From assembly GCF_003289965.1 (NCBI RefSeq), contig NZ_QMBQ01000003.1, positions 496,001 to 560,000 of the forward strand: a stretch of 64,000 nt of DNA, read 5' to 3'. This document shows, piece by piece, positions 34,277 through 43,637 of this stretch. A model generated the notes under the pieces. That model searched no databases. It was given only the letters and a program-made list of their open reading frames with translations, and was not told the origin of the DNA. Positions within the stretch are counted from its first letter, which is position 1; every line of letters starts with the position of its first letter. This stretch comes from Mesorhizobium atlanticum. Its GTDB lineage: Bacteria > Pseudomonadota > Alphaproteobacteria > Rhizobiales > Rhizobiaceae. The position numbers and the translations under genes are program-made.

Positions 34277-35194
34277 ATGATCACTGGTCCAGTCGAGACT
34301 ACTGATACGTCTGTCACGCGCAAAGCCAAAGCCGGCGCGATGCGGCGCATCGAGCGCTCTTTACGGCCAGGGTTGCAAGGTCTTCGTGATCGGATCAAGG
34401 AACCATTTCTTGCGTGGGCATATCCTGAGGCGTTGTCTTTCTACCAAAGAACCATGCGAGGCGCATATTTGCCGGACGACCTGATTGATGTGGTCCCGCA
34501 ACTGAAGATTCTCTATCTGGCTGTTCCCAAAGCGGCAAGCAGTCGTATTCGAAGCAATCTCGCGGCTTTGATTGGCAATGATACCATCTCCGGCTGGACA
34601 AGCAGCCGGAACTGGAGGGTGCACAATCGAAAGGCGTCTGGGCTTCGGGCGCCACGCCATAGCATTCTGCAGTTTTACCATCTGGCTGTGAGCCCCGAGG
34701 CCTTGCGGTTCACCTTCGTTCGCAATCCATACGCCCGGCTTTTGTCATGCTGGGCCGATCAATATCGCGACCGTCCGCTCGTGCCCGGATACGGGCGAGT
34801 CGAGGTCTATCTGGCCCATCGCGAAAAGGCCAATCCGGCGCTGCCGTTAGGCCCGGACAAGACGCTGTCTTTCCAAGACTTCGTAGCCTTCGCCTGCGCG
34901 ACGTCCACATGGCGCATCGACAAGCACTGGCAGCAGCAAAGCGACATCGTCGAACTTTCAGGCATCACATTCGACCTTATCGGCAAGACCGAAACCTTCG
35001 CGAACGACTTCAAACCTGTTCTTGACTATGTTGGCGCCAGTGATGAAGTACGGCGCGCAGCAATCCCACCGTTCCATACCTCGGCCCGCCGCGGTCTCTC
35101 CGACTATTTCACGCCGGAACTGGCGGAGCGGATATATCGCGCCTATGAGCGTGACTTCGATAAGTTCGGTTATCCGCGCGCTCTTCCCGAGTAG
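34277..35194 (+). CDS. Sulfotransferase family 2 domain protein
   Basis: A 305-residue sulfotransferase of the carbohydrate type. LYLAVPKAASSRIRSNL is the 5'-phosphosulfate loop and FTFVRNPYARLLSCWADQYR the 3'-phosphate site for PAPS. Family members sulfate sugar hydroxyls, such as those of surface polysaccharides. The gene is alone on the plus strand, converging with the sulfotransferase at 35208 (13 bases between stops). With three more sulfotransferases nearby it points to a sulfated surface glycan. Confidence 0.87.
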   Translation: MITGPVETTDTSVTRKAKAGAMRRIERSLRPGLQGLRDRIKEPFLAWAYPEALSFYQRTMRGAYLPDDLIDVVPQLKILYLAVPKAASSRIRSNLAALIGNDTISGWTSSRNWRVHNRKASGLRAPRHSILQFYHLAVSPEALRFTFVRNPYARLLSCWADQYRDRPLVPGYGRVEVYLAHREKANPALPLGPDKTLSFQDFVAFACATSTWRIDKHWQQQSDIVELSGITFDLIGKTETFANDFKPVLDYVGASDEVRRAAIPPFHTSARRGLSDYFTPELAERIYRAYERDFDKFGYPRALPE

Positions 35195-35207
35195 GCCGTC
35201 GAGGGGC

Positions 35208-35894
35208 TCAAATATAACCGAATGCCTCCATCAGAGGCTTTCCCCGCCCCTCGGTGAGTTCCTTCAACTGAGCTTCACCGAGTTCGCGCTTCCACCGGCC
35301 ACGTCCGTCGTAGATCGGTTGGTTGATCTGTCTATTGCGTAAGTCGGCATGCTTGGGCGACGCGTCGGAAGTGAGCCATCGTTGCGGATTTCGATGATAA
35401 TCCAGCAAATTCGGCCTAAACGACAATGCCAAGAAGGCGCAGATTTTGCTGACGATAGCCTCTGGGTCTTCGACAAGATCTTCGTAACGATAGATCAGCA
35501 CGTCGGCGCTGCCCTGCTCAGCCAGCACGAGGCTATTGTCCGAAATCCACCGATCGAGGCTCGCGGAGGCATCACCAAGCCTCCTCGTCAACGAGGCAAC
35601 TGAATCTCGTCCATCGCGAACCGGCATCACGAATTTCGCACCCGGCACCAAACGTCGTATCCGATCGACGCGTCTGACGTGGCGCGGCGTTTTTTCGAGT
35701 AACGCCGATTTGCCCGCCCGGAAGGCGGCACGCTTCAGCTTTGAATAGCGATAAAGAGCAAGCGGGGTCCACTTGAAGAACACATTTGTTTCCTCAAACG
35801 GCAGGTAGACATCGGGGTGCGAAGCAAGAATCGTTGCGATGAGGGTGGTGCCGCTGTGCCCGCACCCGCAGACAAAACCTTGGCAGCGGATCAA
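35208..35894 (-). CDS. Sulfotransferase family protein (sulfotransferase 3 type)
   Basis: A 228-residue protein. GFVCGCGHSGTTLIATIL is the phosphosulfate loop with the SGTT core, and FVMPVRDGRDSVASLTRRL is the 3'-phosphate site. LLEKTPRHVRR is the conserved EKTP block of the group that also includes NodH-like enzymes. It overlaps the upstream sulfotransferase by 4 bases (ATGA-like), so both are made from one message. It differs clearly from the other three sulfotransferases here. Confidence 0.87.
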   Translation of the reverse strand: MIRCQGFVCGCGHSGTTLIATILASHPDVYLPFEETNVFFKWTPLALYRYSKLKRAAFRAGKSALLEKTPRHVRRVDRIRRLVPGAKFVMPVRDGRDSVASLTRRLGDASASLDRWISDNSLVLAEQGSADVLIYRYEDLVEDPEAIVSKICAFLALSFRPNLLDYHRNPQRWLTSDASPKHADLRNRQINQPIYDGRGRWKRELGEAQLKELTEGRGKPLMEAFGYI

Positions 35895-36664
35895 TTCACA
35901 CCTGCCTTCGACTCATCGTCAGGGCAGTATGATATGCCGTATTGAACAAAGGCCTGGTCCAACTGCCTCCAGTAATCAAGCCGTGCGAGCACACTGTCAC
36001 AGTAGGCAATGTCGTCAGCATCCAGATAGTCCAGGTAGCCGCCGACCTTACCCCTTCGCACTTTGAAGCTCTCGGGATCATCGAGATCGCGGGGCCGCAA
36101 TTTTCCACCGTAGCGCAAACCCAACTCCCCGGAAGCCTCCGATTGGCGCATGCGCTCGAACGATCTGTTGTAGGTCACATCGGCAAGGTCGGAATCCGCA
36201 AACCGCCGTCCGATAAAATCTCCGATGGCACGCAACACTCCCTCGGTGTCTCTCTGCATGTCCTCGTACCGCAACAGAGCAATGCTTTTCATCTGCCTTG
36301 CGGCTGCAAACCACTGCAGGTTGAAAAGGGCGATCTTCTCGATCCCGTGCAACGCGCTTCTGACGCTATCGCCGATCGAGCCGGCCTGCAAATTATGGCG
36401 TTTGCCAACCTGAAAAAAACCCGAAACCGCAGTGTCTCGAGGGTCTCGCACCATGAGTAGGATATGATTCCGCTTGTACCGGGATTTGTCCGGGTGGATT
36501 TGTGCGATTTCGCGTAGCTCCTTGTGGTCGGAGCCATCGTGTGTGTAGGCTGCATCAACCCCAAGATCGTCAAGCACAACGCGAAGCCAAGTCCGCCCGG
36601 ACTTCGGAAACGAGACGACAAGCAGAGGCGGCCGTTTTGCAAAAAAGCTGGACAGTAAGCTCAA
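35891..36664 (-). CDS. Sulfotransferase domain protein
   Basis: A 257-residue sulfotransferase. VVSFPKSGRTWLRVVLDDLG is the phosphosulfate loop, VRDPRDTAVSGFFQV the 3'-phosphate site, and KLRPRDLDDPESFKVRRGKV the C-terminal RKG block. It is a paralogue of the gene at 43638: both share PKSGRTWLR, the SGxFQV segment, and a GGYxxYLxxDDIAxC end. It is transcribed on the minus strand 38 bases after the GT-B-like gene and is coupled to the next sulfotransferase. Confidence 0.9.
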   Translation of the reverse strand: MSLLSSFFAKRPPLLVVSFPKSGRTWLRVVLDDLGVDAAYTHDGSDHKELREIAQIHPDKSRYKRNHILLMVRDPRDTAVSGFFQVGKRHNLQAGSIGDSVRSALHGIEKIALFNLQWFAAARQMKSIALLRYEDMQRDTEGVLRAIGDFIGRRFADSDLADVTYNRSFERMRQSEASGELGLRYGGKLRPRDLDDPESFKVRRGKVGGYLDYLDADDIAYCDSVLARLDYWRQLDQAFVQYGISYCPDDESKAGVN

Positions 36665-36702
36665 TCTTCATGACTCCGCTGCGGACAGTTTGATCAACCA
36701 AA

Positions 36703-37791
36703 TTAGCGATTATAAATATGGAGCAAAGCGTCTGCTATCCGTTGAGCCGCGGGAGTTTTTGGGTCGATCGACAAATTCGCATTGAGGAATCGCTGACCTT
36801 GCTCGAAATAGGAAGGTCTCCCTCTGACTGCTGCACGGATATCCTTGACGAGATCGTGCCTCGATGAGTTCGGCTTGAAGGCACCTTCGGGTCGGTCAAA
36901 TTCAACCATGGGCGAAACCGGGGGAAACAAGACCACCGGTATCCCGCAGGCAATGGCTTCATAAACGGTAGTGCTCGGGCGCGTAACCAGGACTAACGCA
37001 TCTGGAAGCAACTGCGCGAAATCCAAGTTAGACTTGTTCGGCATCTCAACCTTGGCGAACATCGTTGGATGAACGCTGATGACATAGGCTAGGCCGAGCT
37101 CGGCGCACGCTGCCGCTACCGCTTCAAGTGATTCTCGATCAGATGAATTGTCAATTTCTCCCTTGAAGTTGACCAGCACAAAAAGTCCCTCGGGATGTCG
37201 TGCGCCGGCGTTCTTGATCGCGCGCTCGATCACTGGAGAACCGACGACATATGTTGGCTGGTATCTTTGTCGAAGAGCCGCTGGCCCCATTGCGAGGATA
37301 TAATCGGCTCTGAAAAACCGATGTGGCTGCACAAGCCGCGCTCCGCCTATGTAGCCGACGACGCGAACCATGCCAAAGTTGATAGAGTCTATAAACCGCC
37401 TGAAGAATTGCGGCGCGTAGTCATTTCCGGTCACCATCATATCGCCGGGTCTTATCACCCGCTCGAGTTCAGCAAAGTCAATATAGCGCAAACCGCGAGC
37501 CTCCAACTCGGGCCGCGCCACGCCCCCGCGCTTTAAACCATCAAGATGCGCGAACACACATCGAACGCCCTGCCTGGTCAGAATCTCTGCGGCCTCGGCC
37601 AACAGGCGAACGTTGTTACGATTGTGGGGCACGAAAAATACGGTCCGCGTTTCTCCTCTTCCCCGGGTGTAGATACGCGCTCGTCTGAACAAATTTCCGG
37701 GGTGCATCAGCCGATAGATGGCGAGCAGACGCTGCTCAACTATCTCTTTGGCGGTCGCTATATCGCTGGTCTGTGTTTTTCGTCCGGGCAT
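36703..37791 (-). CDS. GT-B-like glycosyltransferase, putative
   Basis: A 362-residue protein with a two-domain GT-B look. The C-terminal part has DALVLVTRPSTTVYEAIACG and IPVVLFPP, which resembles the donor-binding half of CDP-glycerol- or capsule-type transferases and 2-epimerase-like proteins. The N-terminus has VFFVPHNRNNVRLLAEAAEI. No precise family can be claimed. It lies 74 bases after the first of the GT9-like paralogues, within a minus-strand run that starts at the ABC exporter, so a role in building the same glycan is likely. Confidence 0.65.
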   Translation of the reverse strand: MPGRKTQTSDIATAKEIVEQRLLAIYRLMHPGNLFRRARIYTRGRGETRTVFFVPHNRNNVRLLAEAAEILTRQGVRCVFAHLDGLKRGGVARPELEARGLRYIDFAELERVIRPGDMMVTGNDYAPQFFRRFIDSINFGMVRVVGYIGGARLVQPHRFFRADYILAMGPAALRQRYQPTYVVGSPVIERAIKNAGARHPEGLFVLVNFKGEIDNSSDRESLEAVAAACAELGLAYVISVHPTMFAKVEMPNKSNLDFAQLLPDALVLVTRPSTTVYEAIACGIPVVLFPPVSPMVEFDRPEGAFKPNSSRHDLVKDIRAAVRGRPSYFEQGQRFLNANLSIDPKTPAAQRIADALLHIYNR

Positions 37792-37865
37792 CGACGATGG
37801 TCCCTTATATCTCGAACATCCCTGCAGCCGAAGTCACGACCTTGCATGTCATCGTGGTGTCTCGG

Positions 37866-39038
37866 TTAGACCCCGCCGATGAGAATGCGCAAATTGACTT
37901 GCGCTTCTTGGAGCGCCGTAGCCCAATCCCGATGCGCCTTCGAGACAAGCACCGCGGAGGGGTAATAGGGCGTGCGGTCGCCTTCGACAGGCCAGGAGCG
38001 TTTGAAGCCGTCGCCCAGGATGAAGACCGACGGAACGCCGAGCGCGCCGGCAAGATGCGCGCCCGTGTTGCTGATGGTCACCACGGCGTCCATGGCCGCG
38101 ACTTGCGCCGCGAAGCGATCCATGTCGACCAGTTGGTCTACGGTCCGGTCATAGAGGACTCGCTCCGGCACGCCGTCACTCAGCACCCTCAGGTCGTTCT
38201 CGATCTGGCCATATTGCAGCGAGACGAAGTTGAGGTCGGGCCGGCCGATCAAGCCGCGCCAGGCGGTTAGCGGCGGCAGATCCTTGCCGGGGTTTGAGCT
38301 GCCCCAGGCGACACCGACCAACGGCCGGACGTCCTTGCGGTAGCGCGCCCGGAACTCGGCGACACGCTGAGGGTCCGGCTTCAGCGGCACGAAGTGCTCC
38401 CGGATCGTTCTTTCGTCGGTTTCAAACAAGGCGGTCAGATGCTGGACACCGGCGAAGGCCTGCGCTTCGGCATAGGCCTTCTCCCTTCCAGTACCCACGG
38501 GTCTGACATCGGCCAAGGGAAATGTGCGCTCAAAAAGCGGAACGAGCCGCTGCTCGACAAGCACGATCACCCGGGCCGCGCTGGCGAGCGCGCGGCCGAC
38601 CGAACTGGCATGATGGATCGCGGTCGCCAGCCCCTGCTTCTCGGTCTCCATGAGATCCACGAGCAATGTCTTTCCGGAAATGTCCTGGCCGAGCCACTCG
38701 CCGTCGGCACGACCCTGAACGATGTGGCGCCGGGCGATCTTCAGCTCGGCCGCCGGGCCATAGGCGCCCATCCGCATCAACCCCTGGCCAAGCTCGTCGA
38801 GCAGGCGGACCTCTCCCTTCTCCCTAGCTCTTGATCCTAGGGCAAGGGCCTTGGGCAGCGCGGCCTGCCAGTCGCGATCCTCGACGCTCTGCCGATAATC
38901 CGCCATCTGGACGGCCAGGTCGCCGTCACGCACGCGAAGGAAGAGCTGGCGCCGGTGGCGCCTGAACCACACCTTGCACCGGTACCCCGCCAGCGTGGCC
39001 ATACGGCGAATCCCCCGCACAATCCGGCTATTGCCCAT
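37866..39038 (-). CDS. GT9-like protein, tandem paralogue 1
   Basis: About 390 residues. The N-terminal third is helical and repeat-like (RDWQAALPKALALGSRAREK). The C-terminal part has PLVGVAWGSSNPGKDLPPL, FVSLQYGQIENDL and VDMDRFAAQVAAMDAVVTIS-type text, followed by NTGAHLAGALGVPSVFILGD, as in GT9/heptosyltransferase-like and TPR-linked transferases. A GTG at 39050 is an alternative start to the ATG at 39038. It overlaps the stop of paralogue 2 by 11 bases. Function is not known; involvement in surface-glycan assembly is inferred. Confidence 0.72.
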   Translation of the reverse strand: MGNSRIVRGIRRMATLAGYRCKVWFRRHRRQLFLRVRDGDLAVQMADYRQSVEDRDWQAALPKALALGSRAREKGEVRLLDELGQGLMRMGAYGPAAELKIARRHIVQGRADGEWLGQDISGKTLLVDLMETEKQGLATAIHHASSVGRALASAARVIVLVEQRLVPLFERTFPLADVRPVGTGREKAYAEAQAFAGVQHLTALFETDERTIREHFVPLKPDPQRVAEFRARYRKDVRPLVGVAWGSSNPGKDLPPLTAWRGLIGRPDLNFVSLQYGQIENDLRVLSDGVPERVLYDRTVDQLVDMDRFAAQVAAMDAVVTISNTGAHLAGALGVPSVFILGDGFKRSWPVEGDRTPYYPSAVLVSKAHRDWATALQEAQVNLRILIGGV

Positions 39039-40209
39039 GGTGAGACCCACCCATGATGCTTTTCGCCAGATCGGCCGCTTTCTGCAAGGCAGGCGCCCAG
39101 CCGCGGGCGCCCTTTCGGATCAGTCGCACGCTGGGATAGGCGGCCACGGTGTCGCCGAAGGCGGGCCAGGACAGGCGGAAACCGTCGTCGAGCATGACGA
39201 TGGTCGGCACGCCCAGCGCCCCGGCCAGATTGGCGCCGGTGTTGCTGATTGTCACCACCATGTCGAGCGCCGCGATCTGCGCTGCGAAGCGGTCCATATC
39301 CGAAAGCTGGTCGACGGACGTGTCGTGAACAATGCGGCCCGGCGCATGGCGCTTGAATTCCGAAAGCGCTGGCCCGACATCGCCATATTGCAAGCTGACG
39401 AACTGGCCCGGCAATCGGCCGAGCAAGCCCCGCCAATCCTCCAGCGCTGGCAGGTCCTTGCTTTTGTTCAGGCTTCCCCAGGCGAAACCGATCAGGGGGC
39501 CAGGCCCGTGATCCAGATATTTGTTGCGCAGTTCGGCGACCTGCTGGGGGTCCGGCCGCAGTGGGACGAAGGGGACGCGCGCCGCCGGATCGTCTGGCCA
39601 GAAATGCGTCGCCAGCGTCTCGAAGCCCGAGAAGACGTCAGCTCCGACGGCGTCCAGGTCTTCATCTCCCTCGACCCTGACATCGAGCTTCGGATAGGTC
39701 CGGCGATAGAGCGACGCCAGCCTGGGCTCGACGAAAACGATGCACCGGCCGGCTGCCGCGACAGCCGGACCGAGCAGCGACGCGAACTGAAAGAAGATCG
39801 CCAAATCGCCCGCGCGGCGGTCGACGAGCAGCGTTCGGCCGGCAAGATCGCTGCCGTCCCATTCAGCCTTGCCCGATACGCGCTTGCTCGCCGCTATCAG
39901 CTGCCAGGTGCGATTGCCGCCGTGAAGGCGTCTCAAGGCCCGCCCCGCCTTCTTGACGAGGCCGGCATCGCCCAGGCGCTCGCCAAGCTCACCCAGCGCC
40001 AGCGCGTGATCCTTGGCGGCCAGCCAATCCCCGCGCTCGATGCTCTCTTCCATCAGCCGCGTGTGCCGCTGGACCTCCGCGTCGGCATGCCATGAAGGCC
40101 GCTTGAAAAGAGCTTTCGCCCGGTCGATGATCGCCCGCAGACGCTTGGCGGCGGTGCTTTTCGGTCGAAGGTCCGCCGCCTTGGCCTTTTCAAGGATCGA
40201 CCGCGCCAT
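39028..40209 (-). CDS. GT9-like protein, tandem paralogue 2
   Basis: About 393 residues with the same plan as its neighbours: a helical N-terminal third (RGDWLAAKDHALALGELGER), then PLIGFAWGSLNKSKDLPAL, FVSLQYGDVGPALSEFK, VDQLSDMDRFAAQIAALDMV and NTGANLAGALGVPTIVMLDD. The frame is open to 40377, but ATG 40209 with GGGGACGGGA upstream is the better start and gives a 20-base overlap with paralogue 3. Its closeness in sequence and order to the other two indicates tandem duplication. Confidence 0.72.
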   Translation of the reverse strand: MARSILEKAKAADLRPKSTAAKRLRAIIDRAKALFKRPSWHADAEVQRHTRLMEESIERGDWLAAKDHALALGELGERLGDAGLVKKAGRALRRLHGGNRTWQLIAASKRVSGKAEWDGSDLAGRTLLVDRRAGDLAIFFQFASLLGPAVAAAGRCIVFVEPRLASLYRRTYPKLDVRVEGDEDLDAVGADVFSGFETLATHFWPDDPAARVPFVPLRPDPQQVAELRNKYLDHGPGPLIGFAWGSLNKSKDLPALEDWRGLLGRLPGQFVSLQYGDVGPALSEFKRHAPGRIVHDTSVDQLSDMDRFAAQIAALDMVVTISNTGANLAGALGVPTIVMLDDGFRLSWPAFGDTVAAYPSVRLIRKGARGWAPALQKAADLAKSIMGGSHHGQ

Positions 40210-41425
40210 TCCCGTCCCCGCCGTCGTCGGAAGGTCTGTCCAGCATTGATGCAAGGCGGCGGCGGGCCTCGTCGAGCACCGCCGGCCATTCGCGGCCGTC
40301 CTTGTGGAGGACAACGCCGCTTGGGTACCAAGGGGTCCGGTCACCGGCCACCGGCCAGGCCGTTTGAAATTTATCATCGATCAGGAAGATGGTCGGCACG
40401 CCGAGCGCGCCGGCCAGATGGGCTGCAGTGTTGCTGATCGTCACCACCGCATCGAGCGCCGCGATCTGGGCGGCAAAACGGTCCATATCGACCATCTGGT
40501 CGACGCTTTCGTCATGGATAAGGCGCGCATCATCGCCTTTGCGCAGGCGCCGCAGGGCCGGCTTGATCGGGCCATATTGCAGGGAAACGAAGGTCGCCGG
40601 CGTTTCGGCCACGAACCTTGCCCACTCTGGAAAGTCCGGCACATCCTTGCTGTGCGACTTGCTTCCCCACGACAGGCCGACCAGGGGCAGATCCGTCGCT
40701 GCGCGATACTGTCTGCGGAACGCCTCGACGAGGCCGGGGTCCGCCCGCAGCGGCGTAAAGCTGGCGGCAAGCTCTCCGACGTCGCGGCCGAATACCCAGG
40801 CGAGATGCTCGAACGTCGCGAACTTCTGGCCCGTCGATTCGTGGCTGGCGGAGACGATCGTGGCCTTCGGAAAGGTGCGTTGCAGAAGCGGCACGATGCG
40901 CGGCTCGACCCGTATCGTGGCGTTTTCGGCGCGCGCGGCGGCCGCGCCGGCAAGCCTCGCGTGTCGGATGACACGGCCAAGGCTGCGCGGGTCGTCCTCG
41001 ACCAGATCGATCAGCAGGGTATCGGCTCCGACGTTCTCGCCGGCCCAGTCTCCCGCGCTTTCGCCTTTACGCCGGTGGCGCGCCGCGAGGCGCAATTCGG
41101 CCGCGCGCGCGAAGTCGCCGAGGCGTTCGTAGGCCTGGCCTGCCTTCTGCATCAGTTGGGGGTCGGCGGTATCCTTGGCCAGGGTGGCCATCTCATCGAC
41201 GCAGATCGCCAGGTTGCTCCAGTCCCGGCGCGCGATCAGCGCGTCGATCCTGGTCTGCTGCGCCAGAGCCGGAGCGGCCACCGGACCGTTGGCTCCGAGC
41301 AGCCTTCGCAGGGCCTTGGTGGCGCGTCCCAGTCGCAGGCCCAGGCCGCCGATCGCGTAGCGGACGTAGGATCCATGATAAAAGCTGGTCATGGGCCAGG
41401 GCGAGACATTTTGCCCTCGCAGCAT
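40190..41425 (-). CDS. GT9-like protein, tandem paralogue 3
   Basis: About 411 residues from ATG 41425; a TTG at 41446 and an ATG at 41392 are alternatives. It repeats the plan of its two neighbours: helical N-terminus with AYERLGDFARAAELRLAARH, then PLVGLSWGSKSHSKDVPDF, FVSLQYGPIKPALRRLRKG, VDQMVDMDRFAAQIAALDAV and NTAAHLAGALGVPTIFLIDD. It is transcribed first of the three, 106 bases after the ABC exporter stop. Confidence 0.72.
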   Translation of the reverse strand: MLRGQNVSPWPMTSFYHGSYVRYAIGGLGLRLGRATKALRRLLGANGPVAAPALAQQTRIDALIARRDWSNLAICVDEMATLAKDTADPQLMQKAGQAYERLGDFARAAELRLAARHRRKGESAGDWAGENVGADTLLIDLVEDDPRSLGRVIRHARLAGAAAARAENATIRVEPRIVPLLQRTFPKATIVSASHESTGQKFATFEHLAWVFGRDVGELAASFTPLRADPGLVEAFRRQYRAATDLPLVGLSWGSKSHSKDVPDFPEWARFVAETPATFVSLQYGPIKPALRRLRKGDDARLIHDESVDQMVDMDRFAAQIAALDAVVTISNTAAHLAGALGVPTIFLIDDKFQTAWPVAGDRTPWYPSGVVLHKDGREWPAVLDEARRRLASMLDRPSDDGGDGNGAVDP

Positions 41426-41531
41426 CGCGTCTTCGCGGATGCGCAAAGGGACGCCGTAGCGTGTTGAGCTGGTGCGTGCTCCCTTCCGGACCGAGGGTCA
41501 GCGAGGCAGAAATCGATTCCGATCCGCGGGG

Positions 41532-43322
41532 TCATGCGCGGAGCTTCCTGCCGCTTTGGACCACCTCCGGCGTTGAGAGGTGGAAAATCGAGCGGTAGAT
41601 TTCGCAGCGCTTGGCGAGTTCCTCATGAGTTCCTGAATCGACGAGCAGGCCTGCGTCGAAGACCAGGATGCGGTCGGCCGCCTTGATCGTCGAAAGCCGA
41701 TGCGCGATGCAGATCACCGTGCGCTGGGAGGCCGCGTCGAACGCCGCGTCCATCACGGCTCGCTCGTTCTCGCCGTCGAGCGCGGACGTCGCTTCATCAT
41801 AGATGATGATCGGCGCGTTCTTCAGCAGGGCGCGCGCGATCGCGACGCGTTGTTTCTGGCCGCCCGACAGATTGGTGCCGCCCGGCCCGACAAGGGTGTC
41901 GAGCCCGTTCTCGAGGCCGGATGCAAAGCTGCTGACCTGGGCTAGGTCCGCCGCGGATTCGATTTGGGCGTCGCTGGCGCCCGGGCGCCCGTCGCGAATG
42001 TTGTCGCGTATCGTGCCTTCGAACAGGAACACGTCCTGCGACACCAGCGCGATGTTGTTCCGGATATCGGCGAGGCTGATCGCGGCGCTATCCTTGCCGT
42101 CGATGAAGATATTGCCCTTGCCGGGCTCGACCAGGCGAAGAAGGAGATTGACGATCGTCGTCTTGCCTGCGCCGGAGCGTCCCACCACCGCAAGCTTCTC
42201 GCGCGGCCGCACATCGAAGGAAACATGATGCAGGGCCGGGCTGCTGCCGTCATAGGAGAAGGAGACGCCCTCGAAGCGAATCGCGCCCTGAATGCCGCTC
42301 AGCCTTTCGCCGCCGGCTCCTTGCGATTGCTGCACCGGCGTGTCGATCAGGTGGTACATCTGCTCCACCGCGACCAGTTGCTTCTGAATATCCACATTGA
42401 CGCGCGCCAGCCGTTTGGCCGGCTCATATGCGAACAGGAAAGCGGTAATGAAGGCCATGAACTCGCCGGGCGTCTTACCGTTGCCGAGGCTTTGCCAACT
42501 CGCATAGATGATGAAGAGACCGATGATCAGACCGCCGCCAGTCTCCATCAGCGGGCTCATCATTGCCGATGTCCGGTTGATCTGAATGCCGCGCCTTTCC
42601 ATCTTGCCGACGGCCTTGGCGAAGCTGGCGACCGCCTTGTCCTCGAGCTGGAACGACTTGATGGTGCGGATGCCTTCGATGGCTTCGGTGCCGATCGACT
42701 GAACCATCGCAGCCAGCTCCGTTTCTCCCTTCGCCAGCGCCTTGATCTTCCGCGTTATGGCGCCCACCGAGACAAACAGAACCGGCAGAACGGCCACGGA
42801 TATCAGCGACATCATCGGGTCCTGATTGATCATGACAGTTGTCAGGCTGATCAGCGTCAGCACGTCGGAAACGGTATTGCTCGTCAGTGTGAGAATGACG
42901 GAAGCGCCGGCGCGCGCGTTGAACATGATCTTGGAGACGAACTTCGCCGGATGCTGGTTGGCGAAACGGCTGATGTCGAAACGCACCACCCGGGAAAACT
43001 GACGGTTCTGCAGATCGGAGACGATGGCACGACGGATCTTTCCCGTCGTGATCGTCTGGCTGTAGGCGGCGATGCCCTTGATCAGCGAAATGCCGATGAT
43101 CACGGCGCTGATGCCCCAGACGGCGGCGGCATTGCGTTCCACATAGATGGTGTTGATCATGACTTTCATGATCCAGGCCGATGCGCCGGTCGCGCCGGCG
43201 GCCGCGATCGAGCACAGCAACCCGGTCAGATACAGCATCTTGTGCGGCGGCAGATTCTCGACGATCAGTCGCCTCACCAGCGGATACGCCAGCGCGGCTG
43301 AAATTCGCTTCTTCGCACTCAT
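41532..43322 (-). CDS. ABC exporter, MsbA-like (fused membrane and ATPase domains)
   Basis: A 596-residue half-transporter of the lipid A exporter type. The N-terminal six-helix domain begins KMLYLTGLLCSIAAAGATGA. The ATPase has Walker A GRSGAGKTT, signature LSGGQKQRVAIARALL, Walker B IIIYDEATSALD and the H-loop CIAHRLSTI. It would flip a lipid-linked glycan or lipid A-like molecule across the inner membrane as a homodimer. The frame is open to 43403; ATG 43322 with AAGGG upstream gives the usual length. It is the first gene of the minus-strand run through the GT9-like, GT-B-like and two sulfotransferase genes. Confidence 0.92.
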   Translation of the reverse strand: MSAKKRISAALAYPLVRRLIVENLPPHKMLYLTGLLCSIAAAGATGASAWIMKVMINTIYVERNAAAVWGISAVIIGISLIKGIAAYSQTITTGKIRRAIVSDLQNRQFSRVVRFDISRFANQHPAKFVSKIMFNARAGASVILTLTSNTVSDVLTLISLTTVMINQDPMMSLISVAVLPVLFVSVGAITRKIKALAKGETELAAMVQSIGTEAIEGIRTIKSFQLEDKAVASFAKAVGKMERRGIQINRTSAMMSPLMETGGGLIIGLFIIYASWQSLGNGKTPGEFMAFITAFLFAYEPAKRLARVNVDIQKQLVAVEQMYHLIDTPVQQSQGAGGERLSGIQGAIRFEGVSFSYDGSSPALHHVSFDVRPREKLAVVGRSGAGKTTIVNLLLRLVEPGKGNIFIDGKDSAAISLADIRNNIALVSQDVFLFEGTIRDNIRDGRPGASDAQIESAADLAQVSSFASGLENGLDTLVGPGGTNLSGGQKQRVAIARALLKNAPIIIYDEATSALDGENERAVMDAAFDAASQRTVICIAHRLSTIKAADRILVFDAGLLVDSGTHEELAKRCEIYRSIFHLSTPEVVQSGRKLRA

Positions 43323-43637
43323 GGCGCTACCCTTGCCGCCTCGAAGCTCTTTGGCGATCCGCTCTGGCTTCGTGGGATGGAATGGCACGAAGTCTGAATC
43401 CATTCAGTCTGTGGCGTCTTCCCCCGCCCAGTCAATGGGCGGTAAGGCATTCCATTGCTGGCAGAATCTCCTACCGCCCACCTTGATGGCCACCATGCTT
43501 AGTCGGATCAGCCCTTGCATGGAGCAAGAAAAAATGATGCCAATTGAAACGGAGTTTCGCCGTTTTGCCTCCGGTGTTGTTAGTCCGTTTGTAGTTGCAA
43601 TCCGGGCTCCAGCGCTGAAGCACGGACGCTGTCGACG
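43323..43637. promoter_or_regulatory. Divergent intergenic region with inverted repeat
   Basis: This gap separates the divergent exporter and sulfotransferase genes. Arms TGGGCGGTAAGG (43436-43447) and CCTACCGCCCA (43470-43480) form an imperfect inverted repeat with a 22-base spacer, a possible regulator site. The DNA becomes AT-richer towards the right. No small gene is evident. Confidence 0.4.

Noticed and set aside
40190-40377. A 188-base overlap of paralogues 2 and 3
   Set aside because: The upstream start at 40377 is artificial; the ATG at 40209 leaves only a 20-base overlap.
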